Shown piece after piece: positions 16,361-24,331 of a DNA stretch of 64,000 nt. Numbering within the stretch: the first letter of the stretch is position 1; every line of letters starts with the position of its first letter. Origin of the DNA: VBDM01 sp964430565 (GTDB lineage: Bacteria > Pseudomonadota > Gammaproteobacteria > Burkholderiales > SG8-39); the NCBI GenBank assembly GCA_964430565.1, contig CAYSFD010000052.1:124001-188000 (forward strand), given 5' to 3'. The translations under genes were made by a program, and so were the position numbers. The notes under the pieces were generated by a model. It was not told the DNA's origin, made no database searches, and saw only the letters and a list, made by a program, of their open reading frames with translations.

Positions 16361-17542
16361 ATGCTGGCGATGTATGCACGCCGCCTCCCGCTGCCTGAAC
16401 GCTCGTTCCTGCTGCTCGGCCCCCGCGGCACCGGCAAGACCACCTGGCTGCGCACGCAGCTGCCGCGAGCGAGCTGGTACAACCTGCTGCTCGACCGGGA
16501 GCTGCTGCGGCTGATGCGCGATCCGGGTTCGTTTCGGCGCGAGGTGGAAGCGCTGCCGCGCGGATCGTGGGTCGTGGTGGACGAGGTCCAGAAGCTGCCT
16601 TCGCTCCTCAACGAAATCCACGACGCGCTCGCTTCGGCCCCGCGCCGCTGGCGTTTCGCGCTCACCGGGTCCTCGGCGCGCAGGCTGCGGCGCGAGGACG
16701 TGAACCTGCTTGCCGGGCGCGCGGTCACGCGGCGCATGCTGCCGCTCACGGTTGCAGAGATCGGGGCCGAGCCGGGGCCCGACGATCTGCTGCGCTTCGG
16801 CGGTTTGCCGCTGGTACGCAGCGAGCGCAGCGCCGCAATACGGATCGATCTGCTCGAGGCGTACGTCGAGACCTACCTCACGCAGGAGATCCGGGCCGAG
16901 GCGCTCGTCAGGAGCCTCGATTCGTTTACCCGCTTTCTGGAGGTTGCGGCGCTCGCCAATGCCCAAGTCACCAGCGTCGCGTCGCTCGCGCGCGACGCCG
17001 CGGTGGCGCGGCCGACCGTGCAGGGATACTTCGAGGTGCTGGTGGACACTCTGATCGGCGCCTGGCTGCCGGCGTGGCGCCCCCGGGCGAAGGTCAAGGA
17101 AGTGAAGCATCCGAAGTTCTATCTCTTCGACACGGGCGTAGTGCGGGCGCTGTCGAGACGGCTGCGCGAGCCGCTTGAAGCCGCCGAACGCGGCACGCTG
17201 CTCGAGACGCTCGTGTTTCACGAGCTGCGCGCGCAGATCGCGTACTCGGGTTGCGGAGGCGAGCTCTCGTACTATCGAACGGCTTCCGGGTCGGAAGTGG
17301 ATTTCATCTGGAGCCGCGGCAAACACGCCGTCGGGATAGAGGTGAAGGCGAGTGCGCGCTGGCGGCCGGAGTACGGCCGGCCGCTCGCCGACCTGCACCA
17401 CGGGGGCGCGGCGACCAGCTCCTACGGCGTCTATCTCGGCGACCGCCCGCTTCGGGACGGCCCGATACGGGTCTTGCCGCTGCACGCGTTCCTTCGCGAA
17501 CTCGCCCGCGGCCGCGTGCTCGTTGCGTCGCGGCGCCGTTAA
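16361..17542 (+). CDS. AAA ATPase with DUF4143 domain
   Basis: The N-terminal half is an AAA_14 ATPase with Walker A GPRGTGKTT and Walker B WVVVDEVQKLP followed by TGSSARRLRR. The C-terminal half is a DUF4143 domain with a restriction-endonuclease-like pattern (RTASGSEVDFIW and GIEVKAS, i.e. D...E-x-K). Such proteins (393 aa) are common, often horizontally moved and of unknown role. It is flanked on both sides by composite REP modules, like a cassette placed inside the exopolysaccharide region. ATG at 16361; an ATG three codons later is equally possible. Confidence 0.85.
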   Translation: MLAMYARRLPLPERSFLLLGPRGTGKTTWLRTQLPRASWYNLLLDRELLRLMRDPGSFRREVEALPRGSWVVVDEVQKLPSLLNEIHDALASAPRRWRFALTGSSARRLRREDVNLLAGRAVTRRMLPLTVAEIGAEPGPDDLLRFGGLPLVRSERSAAIRIDLLEAYVETYLTQEIRAEALVRSLDSFTRFLEVAALANAQVTSVASLARDAAVARPTVQGYFEVLVDTLIGAWLPAWRPRAKVKEVKHPKFYLFDTGVVRALSRRLREPLEAAERGTLLETLVFHELRAQIAYSGCGGELSYYRTASGSEVDFIWSRGKHAVGIEVKASARWRPEYGRPLADLHHGGAATSSYGVYLGDRPLRDGPIRVLPLHAFLRELARGRVLVASRRR

Positions 17543-17576
17543 TAGTTCGATGGGAGAGGGACACAGTCGGCGATCT

Positions 17577-17670
17577 CCCCTCCTCGAATGAGGAGGGGTG
17601 CCCGCGAAGCGGGCGGGGTGGTGAGAATTTCCGCAGCCCCTTCAACCCCGGCTGCTTCGCAGCCACCCCT
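17577..17670. repeat. Composite REP-like module, truncated on one side
   Basis: A full forward copy (17577-17622) is followed by GAGAATTTCCGCAGCCCC and the beginning of a reverse copy that stops after ACCCCT at 17670. The outer G-rich hairpin is missing. The break lies next to the PIN toxin stop (17678), so gene arrival or deletion probably cut the module. Confidence 0.88.
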
Positions 17671-17677
17671 GCTCGCG

Positions 17678-18109
17678 CTACGCGCGAGGTGCGCGCTGTT
17701 CAAGGCGTCGCAGCGCTTCCGCAGCGCCAACGATGGAGATGCCTTGATAGGTCTTGAGATTGAGCAGATCGGCGTCGCCCGAGACGATTAGATCGGCCTG
17801 TGCGGCGAGCGAGCAGGCGAGTACGTGATCGTCGGAGGGGTCGCTAAGCACGGTGGGCGCGATCGAAGCTGGACGCACGAGTTGCGCAAGCGCAGCATAG
17901 CCTTCAATCAGTTCGTCAACCGAGGCGCCGACGCGTTTCAGACCGGCAATAAATTTACGCTGTGCAACTATCCGTGCCAATTCCGTGAGCAGGACGGGGC
18001 TGGTGTATAGCTCTATTTTCCCGGCGCGTGCGGCATCCAGCAGCAGGCTCGATGGCCCGCCCCAGAATAAACCAGAGACGACGGTATTGGTGTCAAGAAC
18101 CGACCGCAC
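17678..18109 (-). CDS. PIN-domain toxin (VapC-like ribonuclease)
   Basis: A 143 aa protein of the PIN family that includes putative toxin-antitoxin toxins. It begins RSVLDTNTVVSG with the first catalytic Asp and ends with SDPSDDHVLACSLAAQADLIVSGDADLL, supplying the other acidic residues of the metal site. PIN toxins cleave RNA. The start overlaps the 3' end of the upstream antitoxin gene by 17 bases, so the two are co-translated, with the antitoxin first. The stop abuts a truncated REP module. Confidence 0.88.
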   Translation of the reverse strand: MRSVLDTNTVVSGLFWGGPSSLLLDAARAGKIELYTSPVLLTELARIVAQRKFIAGLKRVGASVDELIEGYAALAQLVRPASIAPTVLSDPSDDHVLACSLAAQADLIVSGDADLLNLKTYQGISIVGAAEALRRLEQRAPRA

Positions 18110-18338
18110 ACCGCCGCGCCTCTTCGCGCGCGGCGCGAATCTCGGCTTGGATTTCCTCCGCTGTCATCGGCTCAATTGGAGAAGCCTGCAATTGATTCCT
18201 GATTTCGAACAGGCGATCGATGCGCCGCTGGCGCATTGCTTCGCGCAGCAGCGCTTCAATGGCCGCGGGCGCAAGCAGACCCGCGTCCCGGGCTTCCTTG
18301 GCAAGGGCGTCGGGCAGATTGATTTCCAGTGTGGTCAT
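18093..18338 (-). CDS. Antitoxin partner of the PIN toxin
   Basis: An 81 aa protein beginning MTTLEINLPDALAKEARDAG, a ribbon-helix-helix-like DNA-binding start, followed by a helical charged tail (PMTAEEIQAEIRAAREEARR) suited to wrap a toxin. It overlaps the PIN gene by 17 bases. The start at 18338 was chosen on this N-terminus; the frame is open further upstream without conserved sequence. Such antitoxins bind and silence the toxin and usually repress their own promoter. Confidence 0.8.
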   Translation of the reverse strand: MTTLEINLPDALAKEARDAGLLAPAAIEALLREAMRQRRIDRLFEIRNQLQASPIEPMTAEEIQAEIRAAREEARRCAVGS

Positions 18339-18627
18339 GGTGGTTTCCGTGGAACCTGGTGGCCCGATCATAACGTGGCGCGGGCTGCGGTGGCAATTGA
18401 GGCCGAGACGAAAGCCGTTACGTTTGGTGCGCCATACATCGTTCGGGAAATGCACATCGAGCATTGGGATCGGTACGCCTCGATTTCCGCCTGAGTCTCC
18501 CCGCTCATCGGCGGCAGAATATCAAGCCGAGAGGTAGCGAATTGCCAACTGCCGCTACGGAGGCGGGTTACTTCGCCGCCTTGATAATCGCGATTTCGCG
18601 CTTGAACAGATCATCAGTCGGCAATTT
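18339..18627. other. Non-coding stretch upstream of the toxin-antitoxin operon
   Basis: I see no convincing gene in this stretch. Short open frames exist on both strands but none has a recognisable start or family motif. It presumably holds the antitoxin promoter. Its outer end, CAGTCGGCAATTT, is the flank shared with the other composite REP modules. Confidence 0.5.
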
Positions 18628-18777
18628 CCCCTCCTCGAATGAGGAGGGGTGCCCGCGCAAGCGGGCGGGGTGGTGAGAATTTCCGGCCACCCCTACCACC
18701 CCGGCTGCTTCGCAGCCACCCCTCCTTATCAAGGAGGGGAGAGGGGTCGGCAATTTCCCCTCCTTATCAAGGAGGGG
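18628..18777. repeat. Composite REP-like module plus an additional half copy
   Basis: A forward copy (18628-18674), spacer GAGAATTTCCGG, a reverse copy (18695-18739), then GTCGGCAATTT and a lone G-rich hairpin (18757-18777). The repeated TCGGCAATTT before each hairpin suggests it is the recurring border of the module. The lone hairpin provides the stop codon of the truncated glycosyltransferase. Confidence 0.9.
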
Positions 18778-19264
18778 AAAGGGCTCGGGTGTAGACCTCT
18801 ATCGTCTCTCGAATAACGCGATCCTGGGAGAAAAGCTCGCAGGCCATCGCGCGCGAGTGCTTGCCCATCGCCGCGCGGCGCTCGCGGTCCACAAGCAGTT
18901 CAATGATCGCCTCGGCCAGGAGTTTGCCGTCGCGCGGCGGGACCCGCAGTCCGTTTACCTGGTTCGAGACAACCTCGCGACAGCCCGGCACATCGGTGGC
19001 CACCAGAGGCAGGCCGCAGGCAGCCGCCTCAATCAAGCTGCGTGGCGCGCCCTCCCGATAGCTCGGCAGCACCGCGAGGTCCGCCGCATGCAACAGGTCA
19101 CGGATGTCGGACCGGTGCCCGAGAAAGCTCACATCTCTGGGGCAACCTCTGTCGCAGCGACTAAGTGATTGCCGGTTCCCTTGATCGCCCGCATATGGCG
19201 CGGCGCGATGCAGCCAACAACTCCGACCAGCGCAAATCGATGCTCTGCCAACGCCGGTTCCCAA
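18767..19264 (-). pseudogene. Glycosyltransferase (GT4-type) C-terminal remnant
   Basis: Residues from FLGHRSDIRDLLHAADLAVLPS through EGAPRSLIEAAACGLPLVATDV and GCREVVSNQVNGLRVPP are the donor-sugar binding C-terminal domain of a GT4 glycosyltransferase. Upstream of about 19130 the frame loses similarity, while another frame reads RFALVGVVGCIAPRHM before stopping, so there is a frameshift or deletion. The N-terminal acceptor domain (normally about 200 aa) is absent: only four bases separate the fragment from wzz. The stop codon is supplied by a REP-like hairpin (LSPP and stop). It is surely inactive as an enzyme. Confidence 0.75.
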
Positions 19265-19267
19265 CTG

Positions 19268-20539
19268 TCAGTATTCGCTATCGCGTTTTGACGCTCGCGT
19301 GGGAGGCCAGCGCGGCGTCAAGTAACGTCTCAACGCGTGCAGCCGCTCTACACTTTGCGGGTCCTTACGGGCTGTAGACATCGATTCTAGAATAGACGCC
19401 CATAGTATCCCTGCAAACAGGGCCACTAGCGTGGAGAACAGCACGATCAGCGACCGCCTTGGCTTGGACGTGAAATCGGGCTCGATCGCCTTGTCCATCA
19501 CCTGGACTACAGTGGCGTCCTTGGCCTCGTCTATCTTGGCGATCTCGTACTGCTTCGCGAGCAGCTCGTAAAGGAACTCGTAGTACTTCACATCGCGCAA
19601 ACGGCCAAGGTTGTCGAGGCCGCTGCTGCCTGATGCCTCTCCTTTTCCCACGGCGGCAGCCGGGGATGAGCCTTCGGTGCGGGACAGCTCCCGCTTGAGC
19701 ACTTCGAGCTCCTGCTGCGTTCTTTGCAGCTCCGGATTCCCCTCCGCGGCAAAGGTGCGCATCGCGCCGAGCTGGACCTCTTTCGCGGAGATCTCGGCGC
19801 GCAGGCGGGCTGTGACTGCGATCATGCTGCGCCCCTGCGCATCGACCTGGGCGAGACCGCCATTCTGCAGGCCTTGCCTGGCTGCGAGTTCCGCTGCCGT
19901 CAAATTGTCCTTTGCTTGAACCAACTGACGCTCGAAAAACAAACGGCGTTGAGACGCCTCGGTCACCGCCAGAATTCTTGTCAACTTCATCAACTCGTCC
20001 GTATAGGCATTGGCCAGGCCCGCTGCGCGATTCGGGTCCGTGTCGTCCACCTCGATGGTGATGATCCCGTCCCTTCCAGCCATGATCGTCGTTTGCTTTT
20101 CAAGGCGCCTGCGCGCATCCGAGAGGCGGTCCACGCCATAGACCTTGTCAAGCTCGAACCGGGAAATCAGGCTGTCCGCCACGGTGCGGCTCTTGAGCAT
20201 GCCGACGTAAAGATCGTTCGGATTTCTTGCCCCAAGCGCCCCACCGGCCACGCCGGCCAATCCTCCCACTGCACCACCGAGTTGACTGAGCAAGGCGGAG
20301 GCCGCCGAGGCGCTCTGTTGAGGTGGAAGAATCCGCGTGGCGCCGGTATAGATATTCGGCAGGAGGAAACTGACTATTGCGGCTGCGATCGCCGCGGCAA
20401 GAGGAACGCCCAGGACGACCCACTTGTGTCTGGCTAGGACGATCAGCAAGTCGAGAAAGTGGATTTCGTTGTCGGTTGGCGCAGGAGTCGGCGGCGGCGG
20501 CGACTCTCTGGAAATTTCGGGATTGGACTGATCGGGCAT
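19268..20539 (-). CDS. Wzz/chain-length determinant-type protein
   Basis: An inner-membrane polysaccharide co-polymerase (423 aa from this start). It has a proline-rich start, a first membrane segment after IHFLDLLIVLARHKW, a long periplasmic coiled-coil region (about residues 190-300) and a second membrane segment near the end (SLIVLFSTLVALFAGILW). No tyrosine kinase domain is attached. It follows the Wza-like gene on the same strand, and together they would set chain length and export of an exopolysaccharide. The ATG at 20539 (MPDQSNPE) is preferred to an upstream GTG at 20557. Confidence 0.85.
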   Translation of the reverse strand: MPDQSNPEISRESPPPPTPAPTDNEIHFLDLLIVLARHKWVVLGVPLAAAIAAAIVSFLLPNIYTGATRILPPQQSASAASALLSQLGGAVGGLAGVAGGALGARNPNDLYVGMLKSRTVADSLISRFELDKVYGVDRLSDARRRLEKQTTIMAGRDGIITIEVDDTDPNRAAGLANAYTDELMKLTRILAVTEASQRRLFFERQLVQAKDNLTAAELAARQGLQNGGLAQVDAQGRSMIAVTARLRAEISAKEVQLGAMRTFAAEGNPELQRTQQELEVLKRELSRTEGSSPAAAVGKGEASGSSGLDNLGRLRDVKYYEFLYELLAKQYEIAKIDEAKDATVVQVMDKAIEPDFTSKPRRSLIVLFSTLVALFAGILWASILESMSTARKDPQSVERLHALRRYLTPRWPPTRASKRDSEY

Positions 20540-20560
20540 GGGGTGGAGTGACGTCACTGG

Positions 20561-20580
20561 ATTCCCGCTTACGCGGGAAT
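20561..20580. repeat. dRS3-like palindrome
   Basis: ATTCCC, eight bases (GCTTACGC), GGGAAT: the form of the neisserial dRS3 repeat, flanked by TGG and GACGG. It lies between the Wza-like and Wzz-like genes. Three more are in this window. Confidence 0.85.
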
Positions 20581-20608
20581 GACGGGGGTGTCGATGACGG
20601 AGGCGGGG

Positions 20609-23179
20609 CTACCGGGTGCGGATGACGGCGATCGCGGCTGCGCCCAGACCGAACTGGTAGAAGATCTGCGAGATGTCCTTGAGCGCGCGGGTGACCGTAG
20701 TGCGGTCGAGTTCAACCGGCACGACGATGCTGTCCCCCGGCATCAGGCGGCTGCGCTCGAGCGACGCCGTGAACAGACCGCTTTGCTGCCTGCTCTTCAC
20801 CGAGCCGTCGGCGCGCAGGACGTAGATGCTGTCCTCGTCGGCGCTCTTGGTCGGGCCGCCCGCCTGCGTGAGGTAATCGCCCACGCGCTTGTCGGCCCTG
20901 TAGATGAACGAGCTTTCGCTGTATACCGAGCCGAACACGCTCACCATCGAAGGCGGTGGGGGCACGATGAAGCGGTCGGCGTCCTCCAGGGGCAGCTCGG
21001 CGAGGTCTTTGCTCTGCGCGTTATCCGGAAGCTCCAGCACGATGCGGCCGGTCGGGCGGATCTGGCGCAGGCGTGAAAGGAAAGCCTGCTGGTTTTCCGC
21101 CTGCTGCTTGAGCGACGAAGCGTCTTCGGGAGAAGTCACGTTTTGCGCCCGCAGCGCGTTGAAACGCTGGATGTCGCGTTCCAGGCGGTTGAGCGCTTCT
21201 TCGAGGGTTTTTTCCTGCTGGATGCGCGTCGATTCGCGGGTGAACTGCGCGCCGAAGACATAGGCGTTCGGCGTGAGCCCGCCCACCCGCGCGACCAACT
21301 GCCGCAGGGTTTCCCCGGGCATGATCTGGTGCACGCCCGAGCTCGCGAACTCGCCCTCCAGGCGGATATATCGGGTTTGCTTTGCGATCGGAACCCGGAT
21401 GTCCTCTTTTGAGAAGACCGTGACGATGTCGCCCGGCTGGAGCACGACGTTGTGATCGAGATCCGCGTCGATCACGGCCTTGGCCAGATTGAACGAAACC
21501 AGGGAGGTGGTGAGGTCGTCGCGATTGATGCGCTCGACCAGGGCATAGTCCCAGTTGACTTCCTGCTGCGAGGGCTTGATCTGGTTGATGAGCCGCAGCG
21601 CGTCGATCTTCGCCGCTTCCAGTTTGCCGGCGTCGTCCTTCCTTGCCTCCTGGAGCCGCGAGATCTGCACCGAACTCGAGCCTTGACCCGGATCGAGGAA
21701 TCGTGCCGCCTCGGACTCTATCTGCTGACGGCGCAGCCTCTCGCCCACCGTCTCGTCGGGCGCGCCTTCGGGTTTGTTCCTCTGGTTGAGGGCCTCGACG
21801 CCGAGTTTGGTCCCGGTCGCGCCTTGCTGCCTGAGAATGGCGGCGACGTTTTCCTCCAGTCCCACGATCTGGTTGCGCTTGACCCAGTAGTCGCGCGAAA
21901 GCAGGGCTTCCCGGTCCGGGATGAGGTCGCGCACGCGCAGACCCTCGCGCCACGGGAAGCGGCCGGGCTGCGCGACGTTGCCGCGCAAGGTGACCACGTT
22001 CTCGAAGCGCGGCACGAGCGAATACACGGTCACCAGGTCGCCGTCGCGGATCGCGCGCGAGAGCCCGGCCATGTCGAGGCTGAACTCCTCGAGCGTGCGC
22101 ACTTTGTGATTTTCGATTCGCTCGACGCTGGCCTTCTGGCCCGCGGCGGTGACGGCAAGGCCTCCCGCCCAGCGAAACAGATCGAACAGGACCGTGTTCT
22201 GCCTGATCTCGTAGATCGCCGGCACATTGACGCTGCCCGTGACCGCGACCAACTGCCCGACCGGCGCGATGTAGATCACGTCGCCCGACAGGAGCCGCAC
22301 ATCCTTGGATTTATCCCCGGAAAGGAGCAGGTCGTACAAGTCGATGTCGGCGGCAACCTGGTTGTTGCGCTTGACCTGGATGCTGCGCATGGAGCCTTTG
22401 CTCGAAGGCCCGCCGGCGGCAAACACGGCGCTGACCAGGGTGCTGAGCGAGCTCACGGTGTAGGTGCCGGGGCGCTTCGCCTGTCCGACCACGAAAATCT
22501 GGATCGAGCGCAGCTTGCCGAGCGTCGCGGTCATCTCGAAATTGCGGAATGTCCGGCTGAAGACGGTCTTCAAATAAGCGGGGAGGTCCGACGCCTTGAT
22601 TCCGGCCACGGTGATCACGCCCACCTTGGGTATGCTGATGGTGCCGTTGGGCGCAACGTCGGCCACAAAATCCACGTCGATCTGGCCCCAGGCGCGCACC
22701 TGGACCTCGTCGCCGGAGCCGATGACATAGTCCGGGCCGACCGGAGCGTCGTCCATCGGCGCAAAGGTGCTGGGAACGTTGCGAAAAAGATTGGCGCCGA
22801 AGATCGGAAGATCGCGGCCGGTGGACTGCAGCACGAAATTCTGAAACTCGTTGCGCTCGGCAGGCTCCGCCTGCAGCTCCTGGATCTGCTGCAACAGCTG
22901 CCTCGCCTGGATCTCCCGAAGCTTGCGCTGCAGGTCCGCCAGGGAACCACTCGGAACGGGAGGAGGTTCGGCTCGAACACCCGGGCGATTGGTGATGGTC
23001 GTTGTTGAAGGCGGGATTTGAATCGAGAGCCCGCCGCCCGCCTGACCGGGAACCGCCCCAACACCCGTCGGAAGCCGCTCCTGCGACTGAAGTTGCTCGA
23101 GCAAGTTCTGCTGCGCAACCACGCTCGTCGCCAGAAGCGCGCCCAGGCAAACCGCAACGAAACGAAATGAGATCTGCAT
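20609..23179 (-). CDS. Wza-like polysaccharide export protein with SLBB domains
   Basis: A large secreted protein (856 aa) with signal peptide MQISFRFVAVCLGALLATSVVAQ. An N-terminal low-complexity/coiled region is followed by a Poly_export domain (YVIGSGDEVQVRAWG, GTISIPKVGVITVAGI). Several SLBB soluble-ligand-binding domains follow (IFVVGQAKRPGTYTVSSLSTL, VTLRGNVAQPGRFPW, IRLEGEFASSGVHQIMPGE). A hydrophobic C-terminus (FYQFGLGAAAIAVI) ends the protein. This is the architecture of outer-membrane exopolysaccharide exporters, larger than E. coli Wza (about 380 aa). The start at 23179 was chosen for the signal peptide. Confidence 0.88.
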   Translation of the reverse strand: MQISFRFVAVCLGALLATSVVAQQNLLEQLQSQERLPTGVGAVPGQAGGGLSIQIPPSTTTITNRPGVRAEPPPVPSGSLADLQRKLREIQARQLLQQIQELQAEPAERNEFQNFVLQSTGRDLPIFGANLFRNVPSTFAPMDDAPVGPDYVIGSGDEVQVRAWGQIDVDFVADVAPNGTISIPKVGVITVAGIKASDLPAYLKTVFSRTFRNFEMTATLGKLRSIQIFVVGQAKRPGTYTVSSLSTLVSAVFAAGGPSSKGSMRSIQVKRNNQVAADIDLYDLLLSGDKSKDVRLLSGDVIYIAPVGQLVAVTGSVNVPAIYEIRQNTVLFDLFRWAGGLAVTAAGQKASVERIENHKVRTLEEFSLDMAGLSRAIRDGDLVTVYSLVPRFENVVTLRGNVAQPGRFPWREGLRVRDLIPDREALLSRDYWVKRNQIVGLEENVAAILRQQGATGTKLGVEALNQRNKPEGAPDETVGERLRRQQIESEAARFLDPGQGSSSVQISRLQEARKDDAGKLEAAKIDALRLINQIKPSQQEVNWDYALVERINRDDLTTSLVSFNLAKAVIDADLDHNVVLQPGDIVTVFSKEDIRVPIAKQTRYIRLEGEFASSGVHQIMPGETLRQLVARVGGLTPNAYVFGAQFTRESTRIQQEKTLEEALNRLERDIQRFNALRAQNVTSPEDASSLKQQAENQQAFLSRLRQIRPTGRIVLELPDNAQSKDLAELPLEDADRFIVPPPPSMVSVFGSVYSESSFIYRADKRVGDYLTQAGGPTKSADEDSIYVLRADGSVKSRQQSGLFTASLERSRLMPGDSIVVPVELDRTTVTRALKDISQIFYQFGLGAAAIAVIRTR

Positions 23180-23286
23180 AGAGGTCCGTCCCGAAAAACC
23201 CAGCAATTGCCGAGAGGAGTTACCGGCAGGGCTTTGAAGCTTATACCCGTTTTCGGGGAGTCGTGACACGACTCAATAGAACCGTC

Positions 23287-23306
23287 ATTCCCGCGCAAGC
23301 GGGAAT
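23287..23306. repeat. dRS3-like palindrome
   Basis: ATTCCC-GCGCAAGC-GGGAAT between fcl and the Wza-like gene, flanked by CCGTC and CCAGTG. Confidence 0.85.
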
Positions 23307-23354
23307 CCAGTGTCGTTCGCGGCCCGCTCAGCTCGACGCCACGCCTGAAGGCGA

Positions 23355-24314
23355 TTAACCAAACCGCCGCTGAAAATCCGCGTAAGCCCGGGCGATGCCT
23401 TCCCTGAGCCCCACTTTCGGGCGCCATCCGAGAGCCAGCATGCGGCTGCTGTCGAGAATTTTTCTGGGCGTGCCGTCGGGCTTGGCGGAATCGAAGCGGA
23501 CCTGCCCCTTGTAGCCGATGATTTCGGCGGTGATCTTCGCGAGCTCGGCGACCGAGAGTTCCTCTCCGTAGCCCATGTTGATGAGCGGGCAGACATCCGG
23601 CCGCACGAGCTGCGAGAATTTCTCGTCGTCGAGGTTCATCAGGAAAGCGCAGGCGCCGGCCATGTCATCGCTGTAGAGGAATTCCCGCAGCGGCCGGCCC
23701 GTCCCCCAAACGACGACTTCGCTGGCCCGGCCCGCCTTCGCTTCATGAGTCTTGCGGATCAGCGCCGGAAGCACGTGCGAGTTTTCGAGGTCATAGCTAT
23801 CGCCCGGACCGTACAGATTGGTCGGCTGCGTCGCCAGGTATCGCGTTTGGTACTGCCGGTTGTAGGACCAGCACTGCTCGATGCCGGCGATTTTTGCGAC
23901 AGCATAGGGCCGGTTGGTCGGCTCGAGCGGCCCGGTGAGGAGGTACTCCTCCTTCATGGGCTGCGGACAATCGCGCGGATAGATGCACGAGGAGCCCAGA
24001 AGAAGCAGCCGCTTGACCCCGGTGTGCCAGGCCGAGTGAATGACGTTGGCCTGAATCGCGAGATTGATATAGGCAAACTCGGCGGGAAAGGAGTTGTTTG
24101 ATAGGATCCCCCCGACCTTGCCGGCAGCGAGGAACACGTATTGCGGGCGCTCTTTTTCGAAAAAATTGCGCACCGTATCCTGCTCGGTGAGGTCCAGTTC
24201 CGGGTGCGTGCGCAAGATGAGGTTCGAGTAGCCTTGTGTTTGCAGGCAGCGCAGGATCGCCGAACCCGCCAGTCCGCTGTGGCCAGCGACGTAGATGCGG
24301 GCGGTCTTTTGCAC
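23355..24314 (-). CDS. fcl: GDP-L-fucose synthase
   Basis: This NADPH-dependent epimerase/reductase (319 aa) converts GDP-4-keto-6-deoxy-D-mannose into GDP-L-fucose. It shows the Rossmann start IYVAGHSGLAGSA, the tetrad-type motif SSCIYP...NRPYAVAKIAG (Tyr-x-x-x-Lys) and the C-terminal WGTGRPLREFLYSDDMA typical of the family. A GTG at 24314 is chosen as start, since the frame continues upstream into gmd without conserved residues. The gene is 17 bases after gmd, which makes its substrate. Confidence 0.92.
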   Translation of the reverse strand: MQKTARIYVAGHSGLAGSAILRCLQTQGYSNLILRTHPELDLTEQDTVRNFFEKERPQYVFLAAGKVGGILSNNSFPAEFAYINLAIQANVIHSAWHTGVKRLLLLGSSCIYPRDCPQPMKEEYLLTGPLEPTNRPYAVAKIAGIEQCWSYNRQYQTRYLATQPTNLYGPGDSYDLENSHVLPALIRKTHEAKAGRASEVVVWGTGRPLREFLYSDDMAGACAFLMNLDDEKFSQLVRPDVCPLINMGYGEELSVAELAKITAEIIGYKGQVRFDSAKPDGTPRKILDSSRMLALGWRPKVGLREGIARAYADFQRRFG

Positions 24315-24331
24315 CGATTTATTGCACCGGT

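Noticed and set aside
18339..18627. A further small gene upstream of the antitoxin
   Set aside because: Short frames on both strands lack recognisable starts, ribosome sites or family motifs.
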